This document shows, one piece after another, positions 22,360-31,504 of a stretch of DNA of 64,000 bases. The stretch lies in the NCBI RefSeq assembly GCF_043195105.1, contig NZ_JBAFWO010000015.1; one strand, written 5' to 3'. A model generated the notes under the pieces. That model made no database searches. It was not told the origin of the DNA and was given only the letters and a program-made list of their open reading frames with translations. The stretch's first letter is position 1. Each line of letters begins with the position of its first letter. A program made the position numbers and the translations under genes. Source of the DNA: NCEH01 sp002257205. Its GTDB lineage: Bacteria; Pseudomonadota; Alphaproteobacteria; Rhizobiales; Xanthobacteraceae.

Positions 22360-23928
22360 ATGTTCCGCAACATCCTTTCCGTCGGCGGGCTGACGCTGCT
22401 CTCGCGGCTCGCCGGCTTCGTGCGCGATGTCGTCATGGCGGCCGTGCTGGGCGCCGGGCCGGTGGCGGATGCGTTTCTCGTCGCGTTCCGCCTGCCCAAT
22501 CATTTCCGCGCCATCTTCGCCGAGGGCGCGTTCAATGCCGCCTTCGTGCCCACCTATGCCCGGCTGAAGGAGCAAGGTGGGATTGCGACCGCGCGCGCCT
22601 TCGCCGATGAGATTCTCACCGCCATGGCGCTGGTGCATGGCGTTCTGCTGGCGGGCGCGCTGGCGTTCACGCCCCAGTTCGTGGGCCTGCTGGCTCCCGG
22701 CCTTGCCGATGACCCCGAGCGGTTCGCGCTCGCCATCACGCTGACGCGCATCACTTTTCCCTATCTGGCGCTGATCTCGGTGGCGACCTTGATCTCCGGC
22801 GCGCTGAATGCGTCCGACCGGTTCGCCATGGCGGCGGCCTCTCCCATCCTGCTGAATGTGTGCATGGTCAGCACGCTGCTGAGCGCGGCGGCGTTTCCCA
22901 CGGCCGGGCACGCGGCGGCGTGGGGCGTGCTGATCTCGGGCGTCGGGCAGGTGATTCTGGTGGGCTGGGACGCCGAGCGCACGGGCATCGGCCTGCGCTT
23001 CGGCCGGCCGCGCCTCGATCCCGGCACGCGGCAATTCCTCAAAGCGCTCGGCCCGGCCATCATCGGATCGGCCGGGGTGCAGATCGCCTTGTTCGCCGAC
23101 ACCATCATCGCCACGTTCTTGCCCACCGGCGCGCTCTCCGCGCTTTATTATGCCGACCGCATCAACCAATTGCCCATCGGCGTGGTGGGCATCGCCATCG
23201 GCACGGTGCTGCTGCCCGAGATGTCGCGCCGGCTCGCCGGCGGCGATGATGCGGGGGCCGCCCATGCCCAGGCCCGCTCCATCGAACTGGCGGTGTTGCT
23301 GGCGCTGCCGTTCGTAGTGGCGGCGCTGCTGATTCCCGATCTCACCATGCGTGCTTTGTTCGCGCGCGGCGCCTTCACGCGCGGCGATGCGGCGGAGGCG
23401 GCCGCCACCTTGCAGGCCTATGGCATCGGGCTGATCGCCTTCGTGGTGGTGCGCGCCTTCATCGCCCCGTTCCACGCGCGGGGCGATACCGCGACCCCCA
23501 TGAAGGCGGCGCTGCTGGCGGTGGCGATCAATGTGGCGCTGAAATTCGCCCTCATGGGCACGCTGGCGCAGGTGGGGCTGGCGCTCGCGACCGCACTCGG
23601 CGGCTGGATCAATCTTGGCCTCTTGATCTGGTTCGCCCGCCGGCGTGGCCTTCCTGTGGGCGATGGAACCTTGCCGGGCAATCTCGTGCGGCTGGCGGTG
23701 TGCGGCCTTGTGCTGGCAGGGGTGCTGCTGGGCGCAGGTCCCCTGGCGGCGAAGCTCACGGCGGGATTCGCCTTTGCTCGCGAGGAAGTGATCTTCCTCC
23801 TGGTGGTCGGTGCGGGCGGGCTCGCCTATGCGCTTTCCGTTTGGGCAATGCTGGGTCGCCGGTTCCTGCGGGGTCTGGCAGGGCGGCGCGCCACCGATGC
23901 CGTGAAAGCCACGCGGCAGCCCGATTGA
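22360..23928 (+). CDS. murJ: Lipid II flippase MurJ (MviN)
   Basis: A 522-residue, 14-helix MOP-superfamily membrane protein that moves the peptidoglycan precursor lipid II to the periplasmic face. The start MFRNILSVGGLTLLSRLAGFVRDVVMA, followed by LGAGPVADAFLVAFRLPNHFRAIFAEGAFNAAFVP, is the family signature with the conserved cavity arginines. The C terminus ends in a short basic tail (RATDAVKATRQPD). It follows the gnnAB-like pair by 173 bp on the same strand, an envelope-biosynthesis neighbourhood. Confidence 0.96.
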   Translation: MFRNILSVGGLTLLSRLAGFVRDVVMAAVLGAGPVADAFLVAFRLPNHFRAIFAEGAFNAAFVPTYARLKEQGGIATARAFADEILTAMALVHGVLLAGALAFTPQFVGLLAPGLADDPERFALAITLTRITFPYLALISVATLISGALNASDRFAMAAASPILLNVCMVSTLLSAAAFPTAGHAAAWGVLISGVGQVILVGWDAERTGIGLRFGRPRLDPGTRQFLKALGPAIIGSAGVQIALFADTIIATFLPTGALSALYYADRINQLPIGVVGIAIGTVLLPEMSRRLAGGDDAGAAHAQARSIELAVLLALPFVVAALLIPDLTMRALFARGAFTRGDAAEAAATLQAYGIGLIAFVVVRAFIAPFHARGDTATPMKAALLAVAINVALKFALMGTLAQVGLALATALGGWINLGLLIWFARRRGLPVGDGTLPGNLVRLAVCGLVLAGVLLGAGPLAAKLTAGFAFAREEVIFLLVVGAGGLAYALSVWAMLGRRFLRGLAGRRATDAVKATRQPD

Positions 23929-24068
23929 CGCTTTAAAGCGTTTTGCATTGCACATCGCTGTGCTATGCGACCTTCGCTAGTGACGTGGCTCGTCGGTTGC
24001 GGAAGGCGCCGCCCGTCATTTCTGACAATCAAGAGGCGCCCCTTGCGGCGCCTGTCGGAGCCTCATTC

Positions 24069-25256
24069 ATGTCCGTATCGGCCCGCCTTCCGCTTGCCGC
24101 TCTTTTTGCGTTTGGTTTTGTTCTCGCGGGGTGCAGCCAGCCGCAGCAGCAGGCCGCGCCTCCGCCCCCGGCTGTGACGGTCGCGAAGGCCAAGAGCCAG
24201 ACCATCACCGATTATGACGAATATGTCGGGCGCTTCGTTGCCATCAACGAGGTGAACGTGCATGCGCGCGTCTCGGGCTATCTCGCGCAGATCCATTTCA
24301 CCGACGGTCAATTGGTGAAGGAAGGCGACCTGCTGTTCACCATCGACCAGCGGCCGTTCAAGATCGCCCTGGACTCGGCCCAGGCCAATCTGGCGGTCGC
24401 GAAGGCCAATCTGGACTTCGCCCAGACAGACCTCGAGCGCGCCCGCACGCTGCTCCAGGACAAAAATTCCAACGCCATTTCCAAGCAGGCGTTCGATCAG
24501 CGCACCCAGACCGAACGCACCGCGGCCGCCACGGTGCAGGCGCAGGAAGCCGCCGTCGCCTCGGCCAAGCTCGATCTGGAATTCACCGAACTGCGCGCGC
24601 CGGTCGATGGCCGCATCGGCGACCGCCGGGTCTCGGTGGGCAATTACGTGCTCGGCGGCGCCGGCGCCGCGCCCACGCTGCTCGCGATCATCGTCTCCAC
24701 CGACCCGATCCGCTTCGAATTCACCTTCGACGAAGCCTCGCTCCTGCGCTACCAGCGCCTCAACGAGGGCAAGGCCCTGACCGGCGGGCCGGTGAAGCTG
24801 AAGCTGATCGACGACAAGAGCTTCGTGCATGTCGGCAAGATGGACTTCCTGAACAATGTGGTCGATCGCGCCACCGGCACGATCCGCGGCCGCGCGGTGT
24901 TCGACAATAAGAACGACCTGTTCCGCCCCGGCATGTTCGCGCGCATCCAGCTGCCCGCCTCGCCGCCCTATCAGGCGCTGACCGTGCCGGATGTCGCGAT
25001 CGGCAGCGAGCAGCTGCGCAAGTTCGTCTATGTGGTCGGGCCCGAGAATGTGATCCAGCAGAAGTTCGTCGAGATCGGCCAGCTGGAAGGCACGGCGCGG
25101 GTCATCAAGTCCGGCCTTACGCCTGAGGATCTGGTGGTGGTGAACGGGCTGATGCGCGTGCGTCCGGGCGTGAAGGTGACGCCGCAGGAAGCCCCGGCGA
25201 CGCCCGCCGCCGCACCCGCCGCCAATTCAGGTTCAAGCGCCACCACGGCGAAGTGA
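24069..25256 (+). CDS. RND efflux periplasmic adaptor (membrane fusion lipoprotein)
   Basis: A 395-residue AcrA/MexA-type adaptor. The N terminus MSVSARLPLAALFAFGFVLAGCS ends in a lipobox, so Cys22 is probably lipidated and anchors the protein in the inner membrane. It continues with VHARVSGYLAQIHFTDGQLVKEGDLLFTID (lipoyl domain), an alpha-hairpin (about 105-165), TELRAPVDGRIGDRRVSVGNYV (second lipoyl half) and a beta-barrel and membrane-proximal domain. The start at 24069 is used since upstream codons do not look coding. It sits 12 bp before the pump gene. No outer membrane channel or local repressor gene is adjacent, so TolC must come from elsewhere. Confidence 0.93.
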   Translation: MSVSARLPLAALFAFGFVLAGCSQPQQQAAPPPPAVTVAKAKSQTITDYDEYVGRFVAINEVNVHARVSGYLAQIHFTDGQLVKEGDLLFTIDQRPFKIALDSAQANLAVAKANLDFAQTDLERARTLLQDKNSNAISKQAFDQRTQTERTAAATVQAQEAAVASAKLDLEFTELRAPVDGRIGDRRVSVGNYVLGGAGAAPTLLAIIVSTDPIRFEFTFDEASLLRYQRLNEGKALTGGPVKLKLIDDKSFVHVGKMDFLNNVVDRATGTIRGRAVFDNKNDLFRPGMFARIQLPASPPYQALTVPDVAIGSEQLRKFVYVVGPENVIQQKFVEIGQLEGTARVIKSGLTPEDLVVVNGLMRVRPGVKVTPQEAPATPAAAPAANSGSSATTAK

Positions 25257-25268
25257 GGAGAAGACCCC

Positions 25269-28200
25269 ATGCGCTTCTCCCATTTCTTCATCGACCGTCC
25301 CATCTTCGCGTCCGTCGTCTCGGTGGTCGTGCTGATTCTCGGCGCGGTGTCCTACCTGCGCCTTCCGGTCGCCCAATATCCCGAAATCGCGCCGCCGGTG
25401 ATCACCGTGACCGGCCAATATCCCGGCGCCAGCGCCGAGGTGGTGGCCGAGACGGTGGTGACTCCCATCGAGCAGCAGATCAACGGCGTGGAGGGCATGC
25501 TCTATGTCTCCTCCAATTCCTCCGCTGACGGCCGCTTCTCGATCTCCGTCACCTTCGACCTCGGCACCAATCTCGACATCGCCCAGGTGCAGGTGCAGAA
25601 TCGCGTCGCCATCGCCCAGCCGCGCCTGCCGCAGGAAGTGCAGCAGATCGGCATCGTGACGGCGAAGAGCTCGCCCGATCTGATGCTGGTGGTGAGCCTT
25701 TATTCGCCCGACGGCTCGCGCGACCCGCTGTTCATCTCCAATGTCGCGAACGTCCAGATCAAGGACGTGCTCTCGCGCATCGACGGCGTCGGCTCGATCA
25801 CCGTGTTCGGCGCCCGCGACTATGCCATGCAGGTGTGGCTCGACCCGCAGCGGCTCCAGGAATTGAACCTCACCGCAGGCGACGTCGTCACCGCGCTCCA
25901 GGCGCAGAACGTGCAGGTGGCCTCCGGCGTGCTGAACCAGCCGCCGGTGCCGCAGCAGCGCGCCTTCCAGATCGCGGTGCGCACGCTCGGGCGCCTGTCC
26001 GATCCCGTCCAGTTCGGCAATGTGGTCATCAAGCAGACCAACACCGCGCTCGTGCGGCTGAAGGATGTGGCCCGCGTGGAGATCACCGCGCAGGATTATT
26101 CCTCCACCTCGTTCCTCGACCGCGACGTCGCCATCTCACTCGGCGTATTCCAGCGTCCGGGTTCGAACGCGCTGTCCACCGGCAATGCGGTGGTGGCGAA
26201 GATGGCGGAGCTGGGCAAGGAGCTGCCCTCGGGCCTGAAATACGCGATCTATTACAACCCCACCGAATTCATCCAGCAGTCGGTCGAGGCAGTCCTCCAT
26301 ACCATCGGCGAAGCCGTGGTGCTGGTGGTGCTGGTGGTGATCCTGTTCCTGCAGACCTGGCGCGCCGCGATCATCCCGATCCTGGCGATCCCGATCTCGC
26401 TGGTGGGCACCTTCTTCGTCATGACGCTGTTCGGCTTCTCGCTGAACAATCTGTCGCTGTTCGGCCTGGTGCTCGCCATCGGCATCGTGGTCGACGACGC
26501 GATCGTGGTGGTGGAGAATGTGGAGCGCAACATCGAGGCGGGGCTCAGTCCGCGCGATGCCGCTTACAAGACCATGGACGAGGTGGGCGGGGCGCTGGTC
26601 GCGATCTCGCTGGTGCTCTCGGCGGTGTTCATTCCCACCGCCTTCATCACCGGCATCTCGGGCCAGTTCTACCGCCAGTTCGCGCTGACCATTGCCGGAT
26701 CGACCCTGATCTCGCTGCTGGTCTCGCTGACGCTCTCGCCCGCCATGTGCGCGCTGCTGCTGCGGCCGCATGCGCACGCGGATGCGCCGGTTGCCTGGTA
26801 TGCGCGGCCGGTGGTCGGCTTCTTCCGCATCTTCAACCGCATGTTCGAGAGCTTGGGCAACGGCTATGCCTGGATGACCCGGCGGCTGGTGCGCATCGTC
26901 GCGCTGGTGCTGATCGTCTATGTGGGCATCGTCGGCTTCGGTGGCTATCTGTTCGTGACGACGCCCCAGGGCTTCATTCCGCAGCAGGATCGCGGCTATC
27001 TGATCGTCGCGGTGCAATTGCCGCCCGGCGCCTCCATGCAGCGCACCGAAGCGGTGATGAAGGCGGCGGCGGATCAGGTGATCGGCACCCCCGGCGTCGG
27101 CCATATAATCAACATCGCCGGCTTCTCGGGAGCGACCTTCACCAATGCGCCCAATGCCGGCGCCATGTTCGTGATCCTGGAGCCGTTCTCGGAGCGCGGT
27201 GGCGACCCCACCCGCACCGCGACAGCGGTGCAGGGCACCTTGTTCCGCAAGCTCGCCTCGATCCAGGAAGCGCTGCTGATCGTGGTTCAGCCGCCGCCGG
27301 TGCAGGGCATCGGCAATGCCGGCGGTTTCCGCATGATGGTGGAGGACCGGATCGGCGCCGGCTATCCGGCGCTCCAGGGCGCGGTCTATGCCATGATGGG
27401 CGCTGCGGCCAAGACCCCCGGCCTGATGCAGGTCTATTCGCTGTTCGAGACCTCGACACCGCAGATGTATCTCGACATCGACCGCTCGAAGGCCCAGTTG
27501 CTCCAGGTGGACGTGGGCAATGTGTTCGCGGCGCTCCAGACCTATATCGGCTCGAGCTATGTGAACGATTTCAACCTGTTCTCGCGGACCTTCCGCGTTC
27601 AGGTCCAGGCCGATGCGCCGTTCCGCCTCGATCCGAAGGACATCCTCGCCATCCGCGTGCGCAATGCGGCGGGCGACACGGTGCCGCTCGGCTCGTTCAC
27701 GACCATCTCGGACATTTCCGGTCCCTACCGCGTGCCGCGCTACAATCTGTATCCGGCGGCGGAACTCGACGGCAGCCCGGCGCCCGGCTATTCCCAGGGC
27801 CAGGCGATGGCGATTATGCAGAAGCTGGCGGCGCAGGTCCTGCCGCAAGGCTTCTCCTATGAATGGACCGCGCTCGCCTATCAGCAGCAGAGGGCCGGAA
27901 ATACCGCCATCTTCGCGTTCGCGCTCGGCGTGGTGTTCGTGTTCCTGGTGCTGGCGGCACAATATGAGAGCCTGACCTTGCCGCTGGCGGTCATCCTCAT
28001 CGTGCCCATGTGTCTGGTGGCGGCGCTGCTCGGCGTGATCCTGCGGGGTCAGGACAACAACATCCTCACCCAGGTGGGCTTCATCGTGCTGATAGGCTTG
28101 GCGGCGAAAAACGCGATCCTGATCGTCGAGTTCGCCAAGCAGCTGGAAGACCAGGGCCACGGGCGCCAGGAGGCGGCGGTGGAAGCCGCCCGGCTGCGTC

Positions 28201-28475
28201 TTCGCCCCATCGTGATGACCTCGCTCGCCTTCATCCTCGGCGTCGTGCCGCTGGTGTGGGCGGTCGGCGCCGGCGCGGAATTGCGCCAAGCGCTCGGCAC
28301 GGCGGTGTTCTCCGGCATGATTGGCGTGACACTGTTCGGCCTCATCTTCACGCCGGTGTTCTATGTGACGGCGCGCTGGCTGGCCGCGCTGGGCCGCAAG
28401 CGGGCCAAGGACGGTTCCGGCGATCATCCCGCCGGACCGCATCCGACAGGTGACCATCCCGCTCCGGCGGAATAG
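25269..28475 (+). CDS. RND multidrug efflux pump, HAE1 family
   Basis: A 1,068-residue AcrB/MexB-type inner membrane transporter expected to export amphiphilic compounds using the proton gradient. It has the two large periplasmic loops and 12 helices of the family. Proton-relay residues are visible: paired Asp in GIVVDDAIVVVENVERN (helix 4) and Lys in GLAAKNAILIVEFAKQLE (helix 10). The N terminus MRFSHFFIDRPIFASVVSVV is typical. GAGGAGAAGACCCC precedes the start. Co-transcribed with the adaptor. The C terminus ends in a His/Pro-rich tail (HPAGPHPTGDHPAPAE). Substrates cannot be deduced. Confidence 0.95.
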   Translation: MRFSHFFIDRPIFASVVSVVVLILGAVSYLRLPVAQYPEIAPPVITVTGQYPGASAEVVAETVVTPIEQQINGVEGMLYVSSNSSADGRFSISVTFDLGTNLDIAQVQVQNRVAIAQPRLPQEVQQIGIVTAKSSPDLMLVVSLYSPDGSRDPLFISNVANVQIKDVLSRIDGVGSITVFGARDYAMQVWLDPQRLQELNLTAGDVVTALQAQNVQVASGVLNQPPVPQQRAFQIAVRTLGRLSDPVQFGNVVIKQTNTALVRLKDVARVEITAQDYSSTSFLDRDVAISLGVFQRPGSNALSTGNAVVAKMAELGKELPSGLKYAIYYNPTEFIQQSVEAVLHTIGEAVVLVVLVVILFLQTWRAAIIPILAIPISLVGTFFVMTLFGFSLNNLSLFGLVLAIGIVVDDAIVVVENVERNIEAGLSPRDAAYKTMDEVGGALVAISLVLSAVFIPTAFITGISGQFYRQFALTIAGSTLISLLVSLTLSPAMCALLLRPHAHADAPVAWYARPVVGFFRIFNRMFESLGNGYAWMTRRLVRIVALVLIVYVGIVGFGGYLFVTTPQGFIPQQDRGYLIVAVQLPPGASMQRTEAVMKAAADQVIGTPGVGHIINIAGFSGATFTNAPNAGAMFVILEPFSERGGDPTRTATAVQGTLFRKLASIQEALLIVVQPPPVQGIGNAGGFRMMVEDRIGAGYPALQGAVYAMMGAAAKTPGLMQVYSLFETSTPQMYLDIDRSKAQLLQVDVGNVFAALQTYIGSSYVNDFNLFSRTFRVQVQADAPFRLDPKDILAIRVRNAAGDTVPLGSFTTISDISGPYRVPRYNLYPAAELDGSPAPGYSQGQAMAIMQKLAAQVLPQGFSYEWTALAYQQQRAGNTAIFAFALGVVFVFLVLAAQYESLTLPLAVILIVPMCLVAALLGVILRGQDNNILTQVGFIVLIGLAAKNAILIVEFAKQLEDQGHGRQEAAVEAARLRLRPIVMTSLAFILGVVPLVWAVGAGAELRQALGTAVFSGMIGVTLFGLIFTPVFYVTARWLAALGRKRAKDGSGDHPAGPHPTGDHPAPAE

Positions 28476-28482
28476 AAAGGTG

Positions 28483-28500
28483 CGCGGCTGAAGCCGCGCG
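28483..28500 (+). terminator. Possible terminator hairpin after the efflux operon
   Basis: GCGCGGC and GCCGCGC pair over a TGAA loop directly after the pump stop, followed by the pyrimidine run GCCCTTCCC. There is no strong T tract. Confidence 0.4.
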
Positions 28501-28538
28501 CCCTTCCCATCGAGGGCGTCATCCTCATTGAGAGCGTC

Positions 28539-29564
28539 ATGCACTCTGCCGAAACCGGTCTTCCCTTCGACGATATCCGCCACCTGATCGCGACCCTGCC
28601 GGGCCCGGACGAAGCGGCGCGCGACGCCGCCCGCGAACGGCAGGGCCAATTGGTGAAGCCGCCCGGCGCACTCGGGCGGCTGGAGGATATCGCCGCCCAT
28701 CTCGCCGCCTGGCAGGGCAAGGCCATGCCCACGGCGGACCGGCCCATGGTCGCTGTGTTCGCCGGCACCCATGGCGTGACCGAGCGCGGCGTCTCGCCCT
28801 ATCCCAATTCCGTCACCAAGCAGATGCTGGACACCTTCACCGCCGGCAAGGCGGCGGTGAACCAGATCTGCGCCACCTTCGATGCCGGGCTGCGGGTGTT
28901 CGACCTCGCCCTCGACCTGCCCACCGGCGACATCACCCAGGAAGCGGCCCTGGACGAGCGAGCCTGCGCCGCCACCATGGCGTTCGGCATGCAGGCCATC
29001 GCGGGCGGTGCCGACGTGCTGGTGCTGGGCGAAATGGGCATCGGCAACACCACGGTCGCCGCCGCCATCTGCCATGGCCTCTATGGCGGCACGGCGGAGG
29101 AATGGGTCGGCGCCGGCACCGGCGCGTCGGGCGAGGTGCTCGCCCGCAAGATCAATGCCGTCCGCGAAGCCGTGGAGTTGCACCGGGCCGCGCTCGACGA
29201 TCCGCTGGAGGTGCTGCGCCGCCTCGGCGGCCGGGAGCTGGCCGCCATGGCCGGCGCCATCATCTCCGCCCGCCATGAACGGGTGCCGGTGATCCTCGAC
29301 GGCTATGTGGTGACCGCCGCCGCCGCCGTGCTTCATGCGCTGGACCCGACCGCCCTCGACCATTGCCTCGCCGGCCATGTGTCCGCCGAGCGGGCGCACC
29401 GGCAATTGCTGGAAAAGCTGGGTCTGGAGCCGTTGCTCGACCTCGGCATGCGGCTCGGCGAAGGCTCGGGCGGGGCGCTGGCGGTGGGCATCGTGAAGGC
29501 GGCGGTCGCCTGCCATCGCGGCATGGCGACGTTTGCCGAAGCGGGCGTCTCCGACAAGGACTAA
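28539..29564 (+). CDS. cobT: Nicotinate-nucleotide-dimethylbenzimidazole phosphoribosyltransferase
   Basis: A 341-residue CobT that makes alpha-ribazole phosphate from nicotinate mononucleotide and 5,6-dimethylbenzimidazole, for the lower ligand of cobalamin. Visible blocks are KPPGALGRLEDIAAHLA, FAGTHGVTERGVSPYPNSVT, LVLGEMGIGNTTVAAAI, WVGAGTGASGEVLARK and the C-terminal MRLGEGSGGALAVGIVKAA carrying the catalytic Glu. It is on its own here; other cobalamin genes are not in the window. It converges with the kinase gene downstream. Confidence 0.96.
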   Translation: MHSAETGLPFDDIRHLIATLPGPDEAARDAARERQGQLVKPPGALGRLEDIAAHLAAWQGKAMPTADRPMVAVFAGTHGVTERGVSPYPNSVTKQMLDTFTAGKAAVNQICATFDAGLRVFDLALDLPTGDITQEAALDERACAATMAFGMQAIAGGADVLVLGEMGIGNTTVAAAICHGLYGGTAEEWVGAGTGASGEVLARKINAVREAVELHRAALDDPLEVLRRLGGRELAAMAGAIISARHERVPVILDGYVVTAAAAVLHALDPTALDHCLAGHVSAERAHRQLLEKLGLEPLLDLGMRLGEGSGGALAVGIVKAAVACHRGMATFAEAGVSDKD

Positions 29565-29585
29565 AGACCGACGGTCCTCGGTCTT
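29564..29585. terminator. Bidirectional terminator between cobT and the kinase gene
   Basis: AAGACCGA and TCGGTCTT are exact 8-bp arms with a 6-base loop in the 42-bp gap between two convergent genes; the AA/TT ends give short T runs on both strands. Confidence 0.55.
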
Positions 29586-29606
29586 CGAAAGGGCGCACCT
29601 GGCCGG

Positions 29607-30806
29607 CTATTCAGCGGCCGGGGCCAGCGCGATCTCCAGCCTTGAAATGCGCTGCGCCTCACTGGCCTCGCGCGCGTCTTCCTGCGCCGACAGCGCGCGG
29701 GAGGGCGGGAAGGTCACCTGCGCGCGGGTCCCGCCCGCCGGCCTCGGCTCCAGGGTGAGGCGCGCCCCATGCAGCGCGGCGAGGCCGCGCGCGATGGCGA
29801 GCCCCAGCCCGGCGCCGCGCCCGGTGGCAAGATCAAGACGGCTCTCCTTATTGTGCGCCGACAGTTTCAGCGGCAGCTCGGCCGCGCCGATGCCCGGCCC
29901 GGTATCCTCAATGGCCAGGAACGGTGCGCCGGTTTCGCTCGTGCCCACGTGGAGGCTCACGGTTCCGCCGGCCGGGGTGAATTTCACCGCATTGGCGAGC
30001 AGGTTCAGCGTGATCTGCCGCAACGCCCGCTCGTCCGCCCACAGGCGCGGTGCCGTGGGCGCGGCGACCACGGCGAGGCGCATCGCCTTGCCGTGCGCGG
30101 ACAGGCGCATCATGTGGGCGCAGTCCGCCGCCAGCGCATCGAGGGCGACCGCCGTCTCCAGCAAGGTGCGATGGCCGGTCTCGATGCGCGCCACGTCCAA
30201 TATGTCGTCTGCCAGTGCCAGCAGATGGCGGCCCGAGCTGTGGATGTCGCGGGCATAATCGCCATAGGTCGCGACCGCATGGGCGCCGAGCACCTCATCG
30301 GCCATCATTTCTGAAAAGCCGATCACCGCGTTCAGCGGGGTGCGTAATTCGTGGCTCATCTCGGCGAGGAAGCGCGACTTGGCCGCGTTTTCCGCCTGCG
30401 CATCGGCGATCGCCCGTTCGGCGCGCACAGCCGCTTGCGTCAACCTCGCCAGAGCCCGCGTGCCAGCCCGAAGCGCCTGGCGCAGGCGCAGCCCCTGCCG
30501 GGCGGCATCGAGCGCGGGGGGCACGGCAGCGGCCAGGATGAGCGCCACGAATAGGGGCGGGGGCTGGAGGAGGGCCGCGAGCAGAACGAGCCCCAGCGCG
30601 GCGCCGGCCGCGATCGCCAGCCGCCCCGCCGCCCGCCGCGCGGCGAACTGGGCCGCGTGCAGATGGCGGGTCGCCTGGGGCAGGTCAGACTGGGGCAGGT
30701 CAGACTGGGGAAGGTCGGAGTGCTGAACCTTGCGGAATCCATTCGGCATCCCGGCCCCGGTGGGGCCGAGGGCGGGGCGAGCGCCAGAGCCGAAAAGGCG
30801 TTCCAT
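29607..30806 (-). CDS. Sensor histidine kinase, DivJ/PleC-like core
   Basis: A 399-residue kinase with two close hydrophobic helices (about 62-80 and 85-100) and almost no periplasmic loop, a coiled-coil linker (about 105-148), the dimerisation helix with His152 in FLAEMSHELRTPLNAVIGFS, and an ATPase domain with NLLANAVKFTPAGG, IEDTGPGIG and GRGAGLGLAIARG. The HisKA block resembles DivJ/PleC-type kinases of alphaproteobacteria. There is no adjacent response regulator, so it is an orphan. The N terminus carries a triplicated SDLPQ. Because it lacks a periplasmic domain it probably senses membrane or cytoplasmic cues or a partner protein. Confidence 0.88.
   Translation of the reverse strand: MERLFGSGARPALGPTGAGMPNGFRKVQHSDLPQSDLPQSDLPQATRHLHAAQFAARRAAGRLAIAAGAALGLVLLAALLQPPPLFVALILAAAVPPALDAARQGLRLRQALRAGTRALARLTQAAVRAERAIADAQAENAAKSRFLAEMSHELRTPLNAVIGFSEMMADEVLGAHAVATYGDYARDIHSSGRHLLALADDILDVARIETGHRTLLETAVALDALAADCAHMMRLSAHGKAMRLAVVAAPTAPRLWADERALRQITLNLLANAVKFTPAGGTVSLHVGTSETGAPFLAIEDTGPGIGAAELPLKLSAHNKESRLDLATGRGAGLGLAIARGLAALHGARLTLEPRPAGGTRAQVTFPPSRALSAQEDAREASEAQRISRLEIALAPAAE
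30675..30719 (-). repeat. Tandem repeat, 3 x 15 bp, in the kinase N terminus
   Basis: Two exact copies and one near copy of CTGGGGCAGGTCAGA (plus-strand view) encode (SDLPQ)3 at residues 30-44, ahead of the first transmembrane helix. Being in frame, copy-number change would alter length without destroying the kinase. Confidence 0.9.
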
Positions 30807-30949
30807 GGCCCGAACCTTCCGCGCACCCGCGGGCAGGTGAGTCTGCCCATGGGAGGTTTCATGATGACTCCTGCGCGAGGAGGGTTAATGAAAGGTTAAC
30901 GCGGCGGCGCCCCATTGACCATGCGCACGGGAATCGCGTCTTGCACCGC

Positions 30950-31435
30950 ATGCGCCTGCGCGATCTGCTCACTGCCGCTGCCCTTCTGCTGGCTCTCGCC
31001 GCCCTCGCGGCCCTGCTGACGCGTGCCGATGAGATCACCGGCCCGGCCTTCGCCGTGGATGGCGACACGCTGCACATCCTGGATCTGCGCGTGCGGCTGG
31101 ACGGCATCGACGCGCCGGAACTGGCCCAGGCCTGCGGCGCGCCGGGCGCGGCCTGGCCCTGTGGCGCCGAGGCGCGCCGCAGGCTGGAGGATCTCCTCGC
31201 GGTGCCGCTGGTCACCTGCCATCTGCGGGGCACCGATGCCTATGGGCGGCGCATCGGCATCTGCACCGCGCGCGGCCGCGACGTGGCGCGCGTGATGGTG
31301 GAGGAGGGCCTGGCGCTCGCCCTGTCCGGGCGCACCTACAAGAGCGATCAGGACGCGGCCAAGAGGCAGGGCCTGGGCCTCTGGACCGGGCCGTTCCAGC
31401 GCCCGGCGGACTGGCGCGCGGACCATCCGCGCTGA
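30950..31435 (+). CDS. Thermonuclease-family (SNase-like) secreted endonuclease
   Basis: A roughly 161-residue protein with an N-terminal hydrophobic signal or anchor (LRDLLTAAALLLALAALAALL) and a staphylococcal-nuclease OB fold: AFAVDGDTLHILDLRVRLDGIDAPELAQAC, GTDAYGRRIGIC and VARVMVEEGLALALSGRTYKSDQDAAKRQGLGLW. The GIDAPE loop and the Arg of YGRR match catalytic positions of the family. Two extra Cys pairs could form disulfides outside the cytoplasm. The ATG at 30950 is used; a TTG at 30941 with GGGA upstream is an alternative. It is divergent from the kinase gene. Confidence 0.85.
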   Translation: MRLRDLLTAAALLLALAALAALLTRADEITGPAFAVDGDTLHILDLRVRLDGIDAPELAQACGAPGAAWPCGAEARRRLEDLLAVPLVTCHLRGTDAYGRRIGICTARGRDVARVMVEEGLALALSGRTYKSDQDAAKRQGLGLWTGPFQRPADWRADHPR

Positions 31436-31504
31436 TCGTTCACGCGCGCTCTTGACCCGCGCGGTGCCGCGTGGTGACTGCCGCGAGATACCGGAGGCGA
31501 CGCC

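Noticed and set aside
26136..29516. Long open frame on the minus strand across the RND pump gene and cobT
   Set aside because: Antisense to two well-identified genes, His/Arg/Gly-rich, no recognisable motif.
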